From Macrothele yani (lineage: Eukaryota > Arthropoda > Arachnida > Araneae > Macrothelidae), in contig CM076991.1 of the NCBI GenBank assembly GCA_039090855.1, positions 106,156,021 to 106,220,020 on the forward strand: a stretch of 64,000 nt of DNA. Reading direction: 5' to 3'. Made by a program: the position numbers and the translations under genes. Position 1 is the first letter of the stretch, and every line of letters begins with the position of its first letter. The notes under the pieces were generated by a model. That model had not been told where the DNA came from, ran no database searches, and saw nothing but the letters and a program-made list of their open reading frames with translations. Below are positions 11,660-24,059 of this stretch, one piece after another.

Positions 11660-12440
11660 GACTCACCTTCGTTTTGCTGATGCAGCAGTCATTTTGGCAA
11701 CCACCCCTTCGGAGCTGCAGAGTATGATCCAGGAACTTGCAGACAAGAGTAAAGAAGTGGGATTAAAAATGAACTTTCAGAAGACAATACTGATGTGCAG
11801 TGCGTTTACAAGAAATGAAAATTTATCGATTGACAGGGAAAAGCTGGAGATAACCGATACCTACATTTACCTTGGACAAAAGATTTCAAGCAAGGGTCGC
11901 TTTGATGAGGAAATTAATCGGCGTATAAAACTTGGTTGAGCTTTTGGAAGAAACAGTATAATTTTAAAGAGCAATATGCCATTATGCCTTAAAAGAAAAG
12001 TGTTTAATCAATGTGTCCTTCCAGTGCTTACGACGGAGCACAGAGGTGGACTTTAACTGAAAGGACGTACAAAGACTGCAGACAGCTCAAAGAAGCAATG
12101 AGAAATGCATGCTTGGTGTATGTAACCAAGGGAGATAAGAACAGGAATTCGAGGAAAATGATAAAAGTGGAAGACATGATCAAAGTAAAATCCCTGAAGT
12201 TACAATGGGCTGGATATGTTGCCAGAGGAACGGACCATCAATGGACAACCGAAATTTAAGACTGGATTCCAAGGGAGAGGAAAAGACCCAGAAGAAGACC
12301 ACATGGGAGATGGGTGGATGAAATTCAAAAGTATGCGGGAATGACATGGAGGAGACTGGCACAAGACAGACCGTCGTGGAATAAACTTGGGAGACCTTCA
12401 TCCAGCAGTGTATTGATAACGGTTGACGATGATGATATAT
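11660..12440 (+). pseudogene. RTE-type LINE reverse transcriptase tail, copy 1
   Basis: This is a 5'-truncated, decayed RT C-terminus. It starts at the catalytic box, here RFADAAVIL (the usual FADD has lost its second Asp), followed by LADKSKEVGLKMNFQKT and YLGQKISSKGRFDEEINRRI. A TGA at 11937 replaces the expected Trp. Small indels near 12030 shift the frame, which resumes with WTLTER and the basic segment RKRPRRRPHGRW, then MTWRRLAQDRPSWNK. The end, GGTTGACGATGATGAT, is typical of RTE 3' ends. The same sequence recurs at 37200-37745 and 52541-54010. Confidence 0.8.
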
Positions 12441-12464
12441 ACATGCACAATATATTAGTATATA

Positions 12465-12506
12465 TATATATAAATAGATAGATACAGATATATATATATA
12501 TATATA
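12465..12506. repeat. TA-rich microsatellite
   Basis: Two short (TA)n runs are separated by a few GATA units, just after the RTE tail. Confidence 0.7.
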
Positions 12507-12798
12507 CGTACTAGCTAAATACCCGTTCTTCGAACGTGATATTATTAAAAATATTTCTATAATACAGGATTTCAAACCATACAATAATATAATTTGTACC
12601 ATAAATTAATATACTAATAATACACTTGATCGGTTTGTTCTATAACTGTATTATATCATATCGGTAACAAAATGGATTCAAATACATAATGTTTATAGCA
12701 TAGATTTCTGCATCCTTATAAGATGCGGAGTGTTGTCATTTGTAACTAAACATTTTTATAGCGGTGAACGAATGTAAAAATAAAAAGAATATACTGAC

Positions 12799-13152
12799 TT
12801 ATGTTAGTGCTTCTTTGTACACTACTTTGGCTGTTCTGGAATCATCCGCCAGTATTACCAAACTGTATTTTTGAAAGAGATTTCGTTTGAAGGAAGGAAA
12901 TAGTCCATAAAACTGATACACAATTTCTATACGTAACACTGCACAGTTCAAATCAACAGTAGGAATAATATCTTCAATAGAAAGAAAAGGATGTCTTACT
13001 TGATTAATAGTTTTGCACTCCATGTAAAACTGGTCACCTCTACTTAAAATAAAATCTATTTGGTCCACTGAAAAGAAAGATTTGGATAAACCTAACACAT
13101 AACAAATTGCGACAGTTGAAATGGCAATACACTGCATATTGCTTCGCTCTTT
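12799..13152 (-). pseudogene. Fragment resembling an uncharacterised cysteine-peptidase-like family
   Basis: The open segment reads KERSNMQCIAISTVAICYVL and then DQIDFILSRGDQFY, a conserved-looking middle and KVVYKEALT. The MQC-x-A stretch followed by a D-x-I-L-x-x-G-D-x-x-Y pattern resembles a widespread family of uncharacterised proteins with a putative Cys nucleophile near an N-terminal helix (recalled, not searched). No start context, other exons or His motif can be assigned, so it may be an exon or a relic. Confidence 0.3.
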
Positions 13153-13763
13153 TGGGAAACATGTCTACCTGACTTATTCTGCCAGACGACACATAAGCAA
13201 TTTCGTTCATAACTGCAAATTTAAAACTTCAAGCCTACACGAAACAAATCAAAATAAGTCGTTAACTCTTCCCTTTCATCGTTAAAATATTAACAGACAA
13301 CAGAACAAAAAAATAATGGAAAACAGAACAAAACACGTTGTTACTTTCAGCATAAATGTAAAAAGAACTTTGCTTATAAATAATTTCGTAAACAATTTCG
13401 TTCGAAACTGTACATTTAAAAGCCAGCAAATCAGATGTTTTGGGAAGCGTGAGCAAAATTGTGTTGCCATCGCTGTATCTCAAGGGGAAAACTTTTTTTT
13501 TTTTCAAATTTCAATTACTACGAAAATCTATCGGCATATTTATATTTATTGCAGTCACCTTACCACTTATATGACGTCACCGTTGCTTGAGTGAAAACGA
13601 ATGTTGGTAATTTGATTTTGACTCAAAAAACCTTGACATTCGATGTTTCAAACGATAATAAATGTAAAACATATGATAGAGCGCTTTTTACGTGATTTTT
13701 AAGGTTTTTTTTGTTAAATAAATTCAGAACAAATAAATTCAGAACAAAATATATACTGAGCAG

Positions 13764-16700
13764 GTCAACTCAAGTCATTCAAAACTTAGGGCGGGGCTTC
13801 AGTTGCTGGGCAACAATGCCTCGATCATTGCAAAACGGCCTAGCGTTATCAAAGCTGGGTTATTTAAAAAACACATTTCGACCCACTTAAAGTAATCGCA
13901 GGAAAAAATAATTTCTTAGTGCGCCTCTATGTTGTAAAAGGAACAACATTCCTGCCAAATATGAAAGTTCTAAGGTTCGGTAGTTTCTGAGATTCGGTGA
14001 TGAGTCAGTGAGGTCTTTCAGTTTTATATGTACAGATATATGATCAACTCAAGTCATTCAAAACTTAGGGCGGGGCTTCAGTTGCTGGGCAACAAAGCCT
14101 CGATCATTGCAAAACGTCCTAGCGTTATCAAAGCTGGGTTATTTAAAAAACACATTTCGACCCACTTAAAGTAATCGCAGGAAAAAAAATTTCTCAGTGC
14201 GCCTCTATGTTGTAAAAGGAACAACATTCCTGCCAAATATGAAAGTTCTAAGGTTCGGTAGTTTCTGAGATTCGGTGATGAGTCAGTGAGGTCTTTCAGT
14301 TTTATATGTAAAGATATATGATCAACTCAAGTCATTCAAAACTTAGGGCGGGGCTTCAGTTGCTGGGCAACAATGCCTCGATCATTGCAAAACGTCCTAG
14401 CGTTATCAAAGCTGGGTTATTTAAAAACACATTTCGACCCACTTAAAGTAATCGCAGGAAAAAATAACTTCTTAGTGCGCCTCTATGTTGTAAAAGGAAC
14501 AACATTCCTGCCAAATATGAAAGTTCTAAGGTTCGGTAGTTTCTGAGATTCGGTGATGAGTCAGTGAGGTCTTTCAGTTTTATATGTACAGATATATGAT
14601 CAACTCAAGTCATTCAAAACTTAGGGCGGGGCTTCAGTTGCTGGGCAACAATGCCTCGATCATTGCAAAACGACCCAGCGTTATCAAAGCTGGGTTATTT
14701 AAAAAACACATTTCGACCCACTTAAAGTAATCGCAGGAAAAAATCATTTCTTAGTGCGCCTCTATGTTGTAAAAGGAACAACATTCCTGCCAAATATGAA
14801 AGTTCTAAGGTTCGGTAGTTTCTGAGATTCGGTGATGAGTCAGTGAGGTCTTTCAGTTTTATATGTACAGATATATGATCAACTCAAGTCATTCAAAACT
14901 TAGGGCGGGGCTTCAGTTGCTGGGCAACAATGCCTCGATCATTGCAAAACGGCCTAGCGTTATCAAAGCTGGGTTATTTAAAAACACATTTCGACCCACT
15001 TAAAGTAATCGCAGGAAAAAATCATTTCTTAGTGCGCCTCTATGTTGTAAAAGGAACAACATTCCTGCCAAATATGAAAGTTCTAAGGTTCGGTAGTTTC
15101 TGAGATTCGGTGATGAGTCAGTGAGGTCTTTCAGTTTTATATGTACAGATATATGATCAACTCAAGTCATTCAAAACTTAGGCGGGGCTTCAGTTGCTGG
15201 GCAACAAAGCCTCGATCATTGCAAAACGTCCTAGCGTTATCAAAGCTGGGTTATTTAAAAACACATTTCGACCCACTTAAAGTAATCGCAGGAAAAAAAA
15301 ATTTCTCAGTGCGCCTCTATGTTGTAAAAGGAACAACATTCCTGCCAAATATGAAAGTTCTAAGGTTCGGTAGTTTCTGAGATTCGGTGATGAGTCAGTG
15401 AGGTCTTTCAGTTTTATATGTAAAGATATATGATCAACTCAAGTCATTCAAAACTTAGGGCGGGGCTTCAGTTGCTGGGCAACAATGCCTCGATCATTGC
15501 AAAACGTCCTAGCGTTATCAAAGCTGGGTTATTTAAAAAACACATTTCGACCCACTTAAAGTAATCGCAGGAAAAAATAATTTCTTAGTGCGCCTCTATG
15601 TTGTAAAAGGAACAACATTCCTGCCAAATATGAAAGTTCTAAGGTTCGGTAGTTTCTGAGATTCGGTGATGAGTCAGTGAGGTCTTTCAGTTTTATATGT
15701 ACAGATATATGATCAACTCAAGTCATTCAAAACTTAGGCGGGGCTTCAGTTGCTGGGCAACAATGCCTCGATCATTGCAAAACGGCCTAGCGTTATCAAA
15801 GCTGGGTTATTTAAAAAACACATTTCGACCCACTTAAAGTAATCGCAGGAAAAAATCATTTCTTAGTGCGCCTCTATGTTGTAAAAGGAACAACATTCCT
15901 GCCAAATATGAAAGTTCTAAGGTTCGGTAGTTTCTGAGATTCGGTGATGAGTCAGTGAGGTCTTTCAGTTTTATATGTACAGATATATGATCAACTCAAG
16001 TCATTCAAAACTTAGGCGGGGCTTCAGTTGCTGGGCAACAATGCCTCGATCATTGCAAAACGGCCTAGCGTTATCAAAGCTGGGTTATTTAAAAAACACA
16101 TTTCGACCCACTTAAAGTAATCGCAGGAAAAAATCATTTCTTAGTGCGCCTCTATGTTGTAAAAGGAACAACATTCCTGCCAAATATGAAAGTTCTAAGG
16201 TTCGGTAGTTTCTGAGATTCGGTGATGAGTCAGTGAGGTCTTTCAGTTTTATATGTACAGATATATGATCAACTCAAGTCATTCAAAACTTAGGGCGGGG
16301 CTTCAGTTGCTGGGCAACAAAGCCTCGATCATTGCAAAACGTCCTAGCGTTATCAAAGCTGGGTTATTTAAAAAAACACATTTCGACCCACTCTAAGTAA
16401 TCGCAGGAAAAAATAATTTCTTAGTGCGCCTCTATGTTGTAAAAGGAACAACATTCCTGCCAAATATGAAAGTTCTAAGGTTCGGTAGTTTCTGAGATTC
16501 GGTGATGAGTCAGTGAGGTCTTTCAGTTTTATATGTACAGATATATGATCAACTCAAGTCATTCAAAACTTAGGGCGGGGCTTCAGTTGCTGGGCAACAA
16601 AGCCTCGATCATTGCAAAACGTCCTAGCGTTATCAAAGCTGGGTTATTTAAAAAACACATTTCGACCCACTTAAAGTAATCGCAGGAAAAAAATAATTTC

Positions 16701-19700
16701 TTAGTGCGCCTCTATGTTGTAAAAGGAACAACATTCCTGCCAAATATGAAAGTTCTAAGGTTCGGTAGTTTCTGAGATTCGGTGATGAGTCAGTGAGGTC
16801 TTTCAGTTTTATATGTACAGATATATGATCAACTCAAGTCATTCAAAACTTAGGGCGGGGCTTCAGTTGCTGGGCAACAATGCCTCGATCATTGCAAAAC
16901 GGCCTAGCGTTATCAAAGCTGGGTTATTTAAAAAACACATTTCGACCCACTTAAAGTAATCGCAGGAAAAAATCATTTCTTAGTGCGCCTCTATGTTGTA
17001 AAAGGAACAACATTCCTGCCAAATATGAAAGTTCTAAGGTTCGGAAGTTTCTGAGATTCGGTGATGAGTCAGTGAGGTCTTTCAGTTTTATATGTACAGA
17101 TATATGATCAACTCAAGTCATTCAAAACTTAGGGCGGGGCTTCAGTTGCTGGGCAACAATGCCTGGATCATTGCAAAACGGCCTAGCGTTATCAAAGCTG
17201 GGTTATTTAAAAAACACATTTCGACCCACTTAAAGTAATCGCAGGAAAAAAATAATTTCTTAGTGCGCCTCTATGTTGTAAAAGGAACAACATTCCTGCC
17301 AAATATGAAAGTTCTAAGGTTCGGTAGTTTCTGAGATTCGGTGATGAGTCAGTGAGGTCTTTCAGTTTTATATGTACAGATATATGATCAACTCAAGTCA
17401 TTCAAAACTTAGGGCGGGGCTTCAGTTGCTGGGCAACAATGCCTCGATCATTGCAAAACGGCCTAGCGTTATCAAAGCTGGGTTATTTAAAAAACACATT
17501 TCGACCCACTTAAAGTAATCGCAGGAAAAAATCATTTCTTAGTGCGCCTCTATGTTGTAAAAGGAACAACATTCCTGCCAAATATGAAAGTTCTAAGGTT
17601 CGGTAGTTTCTGAGATTCGGTGATGAGTCAGTGAGGTCTTTCAGTTTTATATGTACAGATATATGATCAACTCAAGTCATTCAAAACTTAGGGCGGGGCT
17701 TCAGTTGCTGGGCAACAAAGCCTCGATCATTGCAAAACGTCCTAGCGTTATCAAAGCTGGGTTATTTAAAAAACACATTTCGACCCACTTAAAGTAATCG
17801 TAGGAAAAAATAATTTCTTAGTGCGCCTCTATGTTGTAAAAGGAACAACATTCCTGCCAAATATGAAAGTTCTAAGGTTCGGTAGTTTCTGAGATTCGGT
17901 GATGAGTCAGTGAGGTCTTTCAGTTTTATATGTACAGATATATGATCAACTCAAGTCATTCAAAACTTAGGGCGGGGCTTCAGTTGCTGGGCAACAAAGC
18001 CTCGATCATTGCAAAACGTCCTAGCGTTATCAAAGCTGGGTTATTTAAAAAACACATTTCGACCCACTTAAAGTAATCGCAGGAAAAAAATAATTTCTTA
18101 GTGCGCCTCTATGTTGTAAAAGGAACAACATTCCTGCCAAATATGAAAGTTCTAAGGTTCGGTAGTTTCTGAGATTCGGTGATGAGTCAGTGAGGTCTTT
18201 CAGTTTTATATGTACAGATATATGATCAACTCAAGTCATTCAAAACTTAGGGCGGGGCTTCAGTTGCTGGGCAACAATGCCTCGATCATTGTAAAACGAC
18301 CCAGCGTTATCAAAGCTGGGTTATTTAAAAACACATTTCGACCCACTTAAAGTAATCGCAGGAAAAAATCATTTCTTAGTGCGCCTCTATGTTGTAAAAG
18401 GAACAACATTCCTGCCAAATATGAAAGTTCTAAGGTTCGGTAGTTTCTGAGATTCGGTGATGAGTCAGTGAGGTCTTTCAGTTTTATATGTACAGATATA
18501 TGATCAACTCAAGTCATTCAAAACTTAGGGCGGGGCTTCAGTTGCTGGGCAACAATGCCTCGATCATTGCAAAACGGCCTAGCGTTATCAAAGCTGGGTT
18601 ATTTAAAAAACACATTTCCACCCACTTAAAGTAATCGCAGGAAAAAATCATTTCTTAGTGCGCCTCTATGTTGTAAAAGGAACAACATTCCTGCCAAATA
18701 TGAAAGTTCTAAGGTTCGGTAGTTTCTGAGATTCGGTGATGAGTCAGTGAGGTCTTTCAGTTTTATATGTACAGATATATGATCAACTCAAGTCATTCAA
18801 AAACTTAGGGCGGGGCTTCAGTTGCTGGGCAACAAAGCCTCGATCATTGCAAAACGTCCTAGCGTTATCAAAGCTGGGTTATTTAAAAAACACATTTCGA
18901 CCCACTTAAAGTAATCGCAGGAAAAAATAATTTCTTAGTGCGCCTCTATGTTGTAAAAGGAACAACATTCCTGCCAAATATGAAAGTTCTAAGGTTCGGT
19001 AGTTTCTGAGATTCGGTGATGAGTCAGTGAGGTCTTTCAGTTTTATATGTACAGATATATGATCAACTCAAGTCATTCAAAACTTAGGGCGGGGCTTCAG
19101 TTGCTGGGCAACAATGCCTCGATCATTGCAAAAGGTCCTAGCGTTATCAAAGCTGGGTTATTTAAAAAACACATTTCGACCCACTTAAAGTAATCGCAGG
19201 AAAAAATAATTTCTTAGTGCGCCTCTATGTTGTAAAAGGAACAACATTCCTGCCAAATATGAAAGTTCTAAGGTTCGGTAGTTTCTGAGATTCGGTGATG
19301 AGTCAGTGAGGTCTTTCAGTTTTATATGTACAGATATATGATCAACTCAAGTCATTCAAAAACTTAGGCGGGGCTTCAGTTGCTGGGCAACAAAGCCTCG
19401 ATCATTGCAAAACGTCCTAGCGTTATCAAAGCTGGGTTATTTAAAAAACACATTTCGACCCACTTAAAGTAATCGCAGGAAAAATCATTTCTTAGTGCGC
19501 CTCTATGTTGTAAAAGGAACAACATTCCTGCCAAATATGAAAGTTCTAAGGTTCGGTAGTTTCTGAGATTCGGTGATGAGTCAGTGAGGTCTTTCAGTTT
19601 TATATGTACAGATATATGATCAACTCAAGTCATTCAAAACTTAGGGCGCTTCAGTTGCTGGGCAACAATGCCTCGATCATTGCAAAACGGCCTGGCGTTA

Positions 19701-21567
19701 TCAAAGCTGGGTTATTTAAAAAACACATTTCGACCCACTTAAAGTAATCGCAGGAAAAATCATTTCTTAGTGCGCCTCTATGTTGTAAAAGGAACAACAT
19801 TCCTGCCAAATATGAAAGTTCTAAGGTTCGGTAGTTTCTGAGATTCGGTGATGAGTCAGTGAGGTCTTTCAGTTTTATATGTACAGATATATGATCAACT
19901 CAAGTCATTCAAAACTTAGGGCGGGGCTTCAGTTGCTGGGCAACAATGCCTCGATCATTGCAAAACGGCCTAGCGTTATCAAAGCTGGGTTATTTAAAAA
20001 ACACATTTCCACCCACTTAAAGTAATCGCAGGAAAAAATAATTTCTTAGTGCGCCTCTATGTTGTAAAAGGAACAACATTCCTGCCAAATATGAAAGTTC
20101 TAAGGTTCGGTAGTTTCTGAGATTCGGTGATGAGTCAGTGAGGTCTTTCAGTTTTATATGTACAGATATATGATCAACTCAAGTCATTCAAAACTTAGGG
20201 CGGGGCTTCAGTTGCTGGGCAACAAAGCCTCGATCATTGCAAAACGTCCTAGCGTTATCAAAGCTGGGTTATTTAAAAAACACATTTCGACCCACTTAAA
20301 GTAATCGCAGGAAAAAATAATTTCTTAGTGCGCCTCTATGTTGTAAAAGGAACAACATTCCTGCCAAATATGAAAGTTCTAAGGTTCGGTAGTTTCTGAG
20401 ATTCGGTGATGAGTCAGTGAGGTCTTTCAGTTTTATATGTACAGATATATGATCAACTCAAGTCATTCAAAACTTAGGGCGGGGCTTCAGTTGCTGGGCA
20501 ACAATGCCTCGATCATTGCAAAACGTCCTAGCGTTATCAAAGCTGGGTTATTTAAAAAACACATTTCGACCCACTTAAAGTAATCGCAGGAAAAAATAAT
20601 TTCTTAGTGCGCCTCTATGTTGTAAAAGGAACAACATTCCTGCCAAATATGAAAGTTCTAAGGTTCGGTAGTTTCTGAGATTCGGTGATGAGTCAGTGAG
20701 GTCTTTCAGTTTTATATGTACAGATATATGATCAACTCAAGTCATTCAAAACTTAGGGCGGGGCTTCAGTTGCTGGGCAACAAAGCCTCGATCATTGCAA
20801 AACGTCCTAGCGTTATCAAAGCTGGGTTATTTAAAAAACACATTTCGACCCACTTAAAGTAATCGCAGGAAAAAATAATTTCTTAGTGCGCCTCTATGTT
20901 GTAAAAGGAACAACATTCCTGCCAAATATGAAAGTTCTAAGGTTCGGTAGTTTCTGAGATTCGGTGATGAGTCAGTGAGGTCTTTCAGTTTTATATGTAC
21001 AGATATATGATCAACTCAAGTCATTCAAAACTTAGGGCGGGGCTTCAGTTGCTGGGCAACAATGCCTCGATCATTGCAAAACGTCCTAGCGTTATCAAAG
21101 CTGGGTTATTTAAAAAACACATTTCGACCCACTTAAAGTAATCGCAGGAAAAAATAATTTCTTAGTGCGCCTCTATGTTGTAAAAGGAACAACATTCCTG
21201 CCAAATATGAAAGTTCTAAGGTTCGGTAGTTTCTGAGATTCGGTGATGAGTCAGTGAGGTCTTTCAGTTTTATATGTACAGATATATGATCAACTCAAGT
21301 CATTCAAAACTTAGGGCGGGGCTTCAGTTGCTGGGCAACAATGCCTCGATCATTGCAAAACGTCCTAGCGTTATCAAAGCTGGGTTATTTAAAAAACACA
21401 TTTCGACCCACTTAAAGTAATCGCAGGAAAAAATAATTTCTTAGTGCGCCTCTATGTTGTAAAAGGAACAACATTCCTGCCAAATATGAAAGTTCTAAGG
21501 TTCGGTAGTTTCTGAGATTCGGTGATGAGTCAGTGAGGTCTTTCAGTTTTATATGTACAGATATATG
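13764..21567. repeat. Satellite array, about 279-bp unit, 28 copies
   Basis: Twenty-eight head-to-tail copies begin at 13764, 14042, 14320, 14598, 14877 and so on to 21288, with unit lengths of 275-280 bp. Copies differ at a few fixed places: CAATGCC or CAAAGCC, AAACGTCC, AAACGGCC or AAACGACC, A-run lengths, and TGTACAG or TGTAAAG. Units at 14042/14320 and 15155/15432 share rare variants, suggesting a higher-order block of four units. Every unit contains GATGAGTCAGTGAGG. Short open frames inside units are not conserved as genes. Confidence 0.97.
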
Positions 21568-23890
21568 AATGCGTGTGTGTGCGCGATATAGCGACGAAAA
21601 TTTTCGCTATCCCGGGCGTTCGTTAAATCCGTTCTGGGATGAAATATTGCACCATTTAAAAATATTCATACGTGATAACATGAATAAACGTTTATCTATC
21701 TATACATACAGTATATCCACATTAAATATCCCTGAAAGATTTAATAAATTAGCTACAGTAGTAAAAATCAAAATTAACTAAGCATCTGCAGAAATACAAA
21801 GGAGCGCATCCTGAAGCAGGCGTCAAGCGGAAACATTAGAAAAAAAAAAAAAAACAACTCCCATGGCATAACTCTTGGAGTGGGTGGCGGAGAGGGTCCC
21901 TTCCACAGATGTTTGATCAGCATTTAATGTAGTCCCTCACTGCTGCTTTTCTATCAATATCCTTCCACTAGCACATGAAGATTCCATTGCGGTTGTTGCA
22001 ATTTCGTTCTGCATGCCACCATTTTATTCCTCAGTTACAGGACAGGGCGCAGCAGATTTTTTTTTTATCTGCCTTGTTAAACGTGGAATTTCATTCAAGT
22101 TTTGTTACTTCGCTTGTTAAAAGTTCATCTTAGTTTTTCTCTTCCTCATTACATCCGGGGTTTCGTTAAATTTTGTTCGTTAAAAGCGATCAAATTAGCT
22201 TTGAATTAATGTTATACCAAACAAAAGTTCCTGTTTTGTTCGTTATATCTGTGATCTTGCTAAATACGGGGTTTCAACTTATCTCACTTCGTTTCCAATT
22301 TTCAGTGGTGCTGTATCCTTACATTGCCGAATCGTTTCGCTTGCGTAGATGTTGTTACTAACGTTAATGATGTAAGCAACTGCAATGCCGCAGAATTTCA
22401 AAGACATTACAACTGTCAATGGTTTCACGGAATCAAAGGACCTTTTTACAAATAATAAAAGCCATACAGAGTGGGAGCTCATATTCCTTCGTCTTTACAG
22501 TTCTCTCAGTACATGGGTATGATCTATAGTGCTGTAACCGACTCTTGCATCCATATTGTTCTTTCTGTTGATTGTCCTATTCATTCTCCCCCTCCCCCCA
22601 TGTTCTTAGTGAAACACCGTCCCTTTTGATACACTAGCAAAGATACTTCCGATCAGTACAGTTACGTAATCTTGCAGAACAAATTGAGCACCTAGACAGT
22701 AAAAAATGCATGCAAATGACATCAGCTATCACATGGAAAAATAATTTCCAAAATCCCATTTTAAGAAGGCAGGGAATCGCGAAAAACAACCAAAACGTTT
22801 TTACGCACATATAAACACGAAACTAAAGAATTATAGAAATTTATAACTATAGGATCTGCGCAATCCGACGCGAAGAATGATGTGGAGATATTGGGGATCT
22901 ACAGTCTGAAAGATAGACACCAACGAACGTACCAACCCCTCCCCTTCAGATCTCTTGAGTTTCTTCTCGGAAGCTATCTGAAAACAACCAGACTGACAAT
23001 TCAGAAATTTAGGTATTGCTCGACCCTTAAGGAATCAAATAAAACCACTACGTAACTCTGCACATGCTTAATATTCCAAAATCGTGATAGAAACACACGG
23101 CAATCAACGCAAACTAACAGAAGATGTTTACACGATTCTCGCCGGAGATTGAAACGAACGAAATAATTGCTCTGGAACCATTACGATGCCGTAAATATTC
23201 CTTTCCTGCGTGAGGTAAAGATGAAATGGAATTCCGATGAATCATTAAATCGCACGTACCTCGAAAACATTGCGAGATTTCTATTCTGCTGCTGTTCGCC
23301 ACACGCTGCGTCAAAATCCACATTTTCGCTGATTATAATACATTTATTTTACCACGGAATAAATTTTCCGATAGTTGGGTTTGTTTTTAAGTATCCAAGC
23401 ATGAGAAACGACCAAATATTTTTCCCACCCCCTCCTCCCTGCGTTTTTCGATGACGTCGCGGAATGATGCCGTTTACAGAACGGAAACTAAAATTTTCTG
23501 GCATCCGCAAAATGAGTCACGAAGAGAAATGAGCCATGCTCTCAAATAATTAAGTGAATTCGTGTGTTGCCACAAACCCAAAATATTGAAATAAAAGGAA
23601 ATGAGATTTTACGTGATAGGATTTGGAATAAAATAAAGTATTTTACTATAACAGGAAGGAAAGGTTGGCGATGTGCTTGAAACAAAAGACAGCCATCTGC
23701 GTTGTTTAGCGAGTTGCGATTTCTTACCCACGTACTCGTGAGAGCAGATGCTACTGATGTTTATTAATGTGGTGGGTCCGCAATACGTCTTCTGAAAAAG
23801 AAAAAGAAACTGCGCACGTTTTGAAAAAAAACGTTTGCTAGTGTCTAATTTCCAGGTAGAAGCAGGCATTGCAGTAGATATAGATCTGTA
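21568..23890. other. Unassigned 2.3 kb after the satellite
   Basis: I see no gene or repeat that I can name. Near the satellite edge, 21589-21607 contains the palindrome AGCGACGAAAATTTTCGCT. There is a poly-A run at 21840-21854. Confidence 0.4.
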
Positions 23891-23973
23891 TGAGGGTCTT
23901 AATAGGGCAAGACTGTTATTTCATAGTCATAATAAGACTATGAAATAACAGTCTTGCCCTATTAAGACCCTCA
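23891..23973. repeat. Perfect 38-bp inverted repeat (hairpin)
   Basis: Arms at 23891-23928 and 23936-23973 are exact reverse complements, separated by ATAATAA. This is followed by a second AT-rich palindrome at 24007-24055. Confidence 0.95.
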
Positions 23974-24006
23974 AGTTATACCCAAAAGGCAGATGGTGTC
24001 GCATAT

Positions 24007-24055
24007 TCCTAAAATAAATTCTAATATATAATTATATATTAGAATTATTTTAGGA
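24007..24055. repeat. AT-rich palindrome
   Basis: TCCTAAAATAAATTCTAATA is mirrored as its reverse complement (one base missing) around TATAATTATA. Confidence 0.85.
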
Positions 24056-24059
24056 ACCA

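Noticed and set aside
15141..15380. An 80-codon open frame in the satellite as a gene
   Set aside because: It is open in only one unit. Small length changes close it in the others, so it is a by-product of the repeat.
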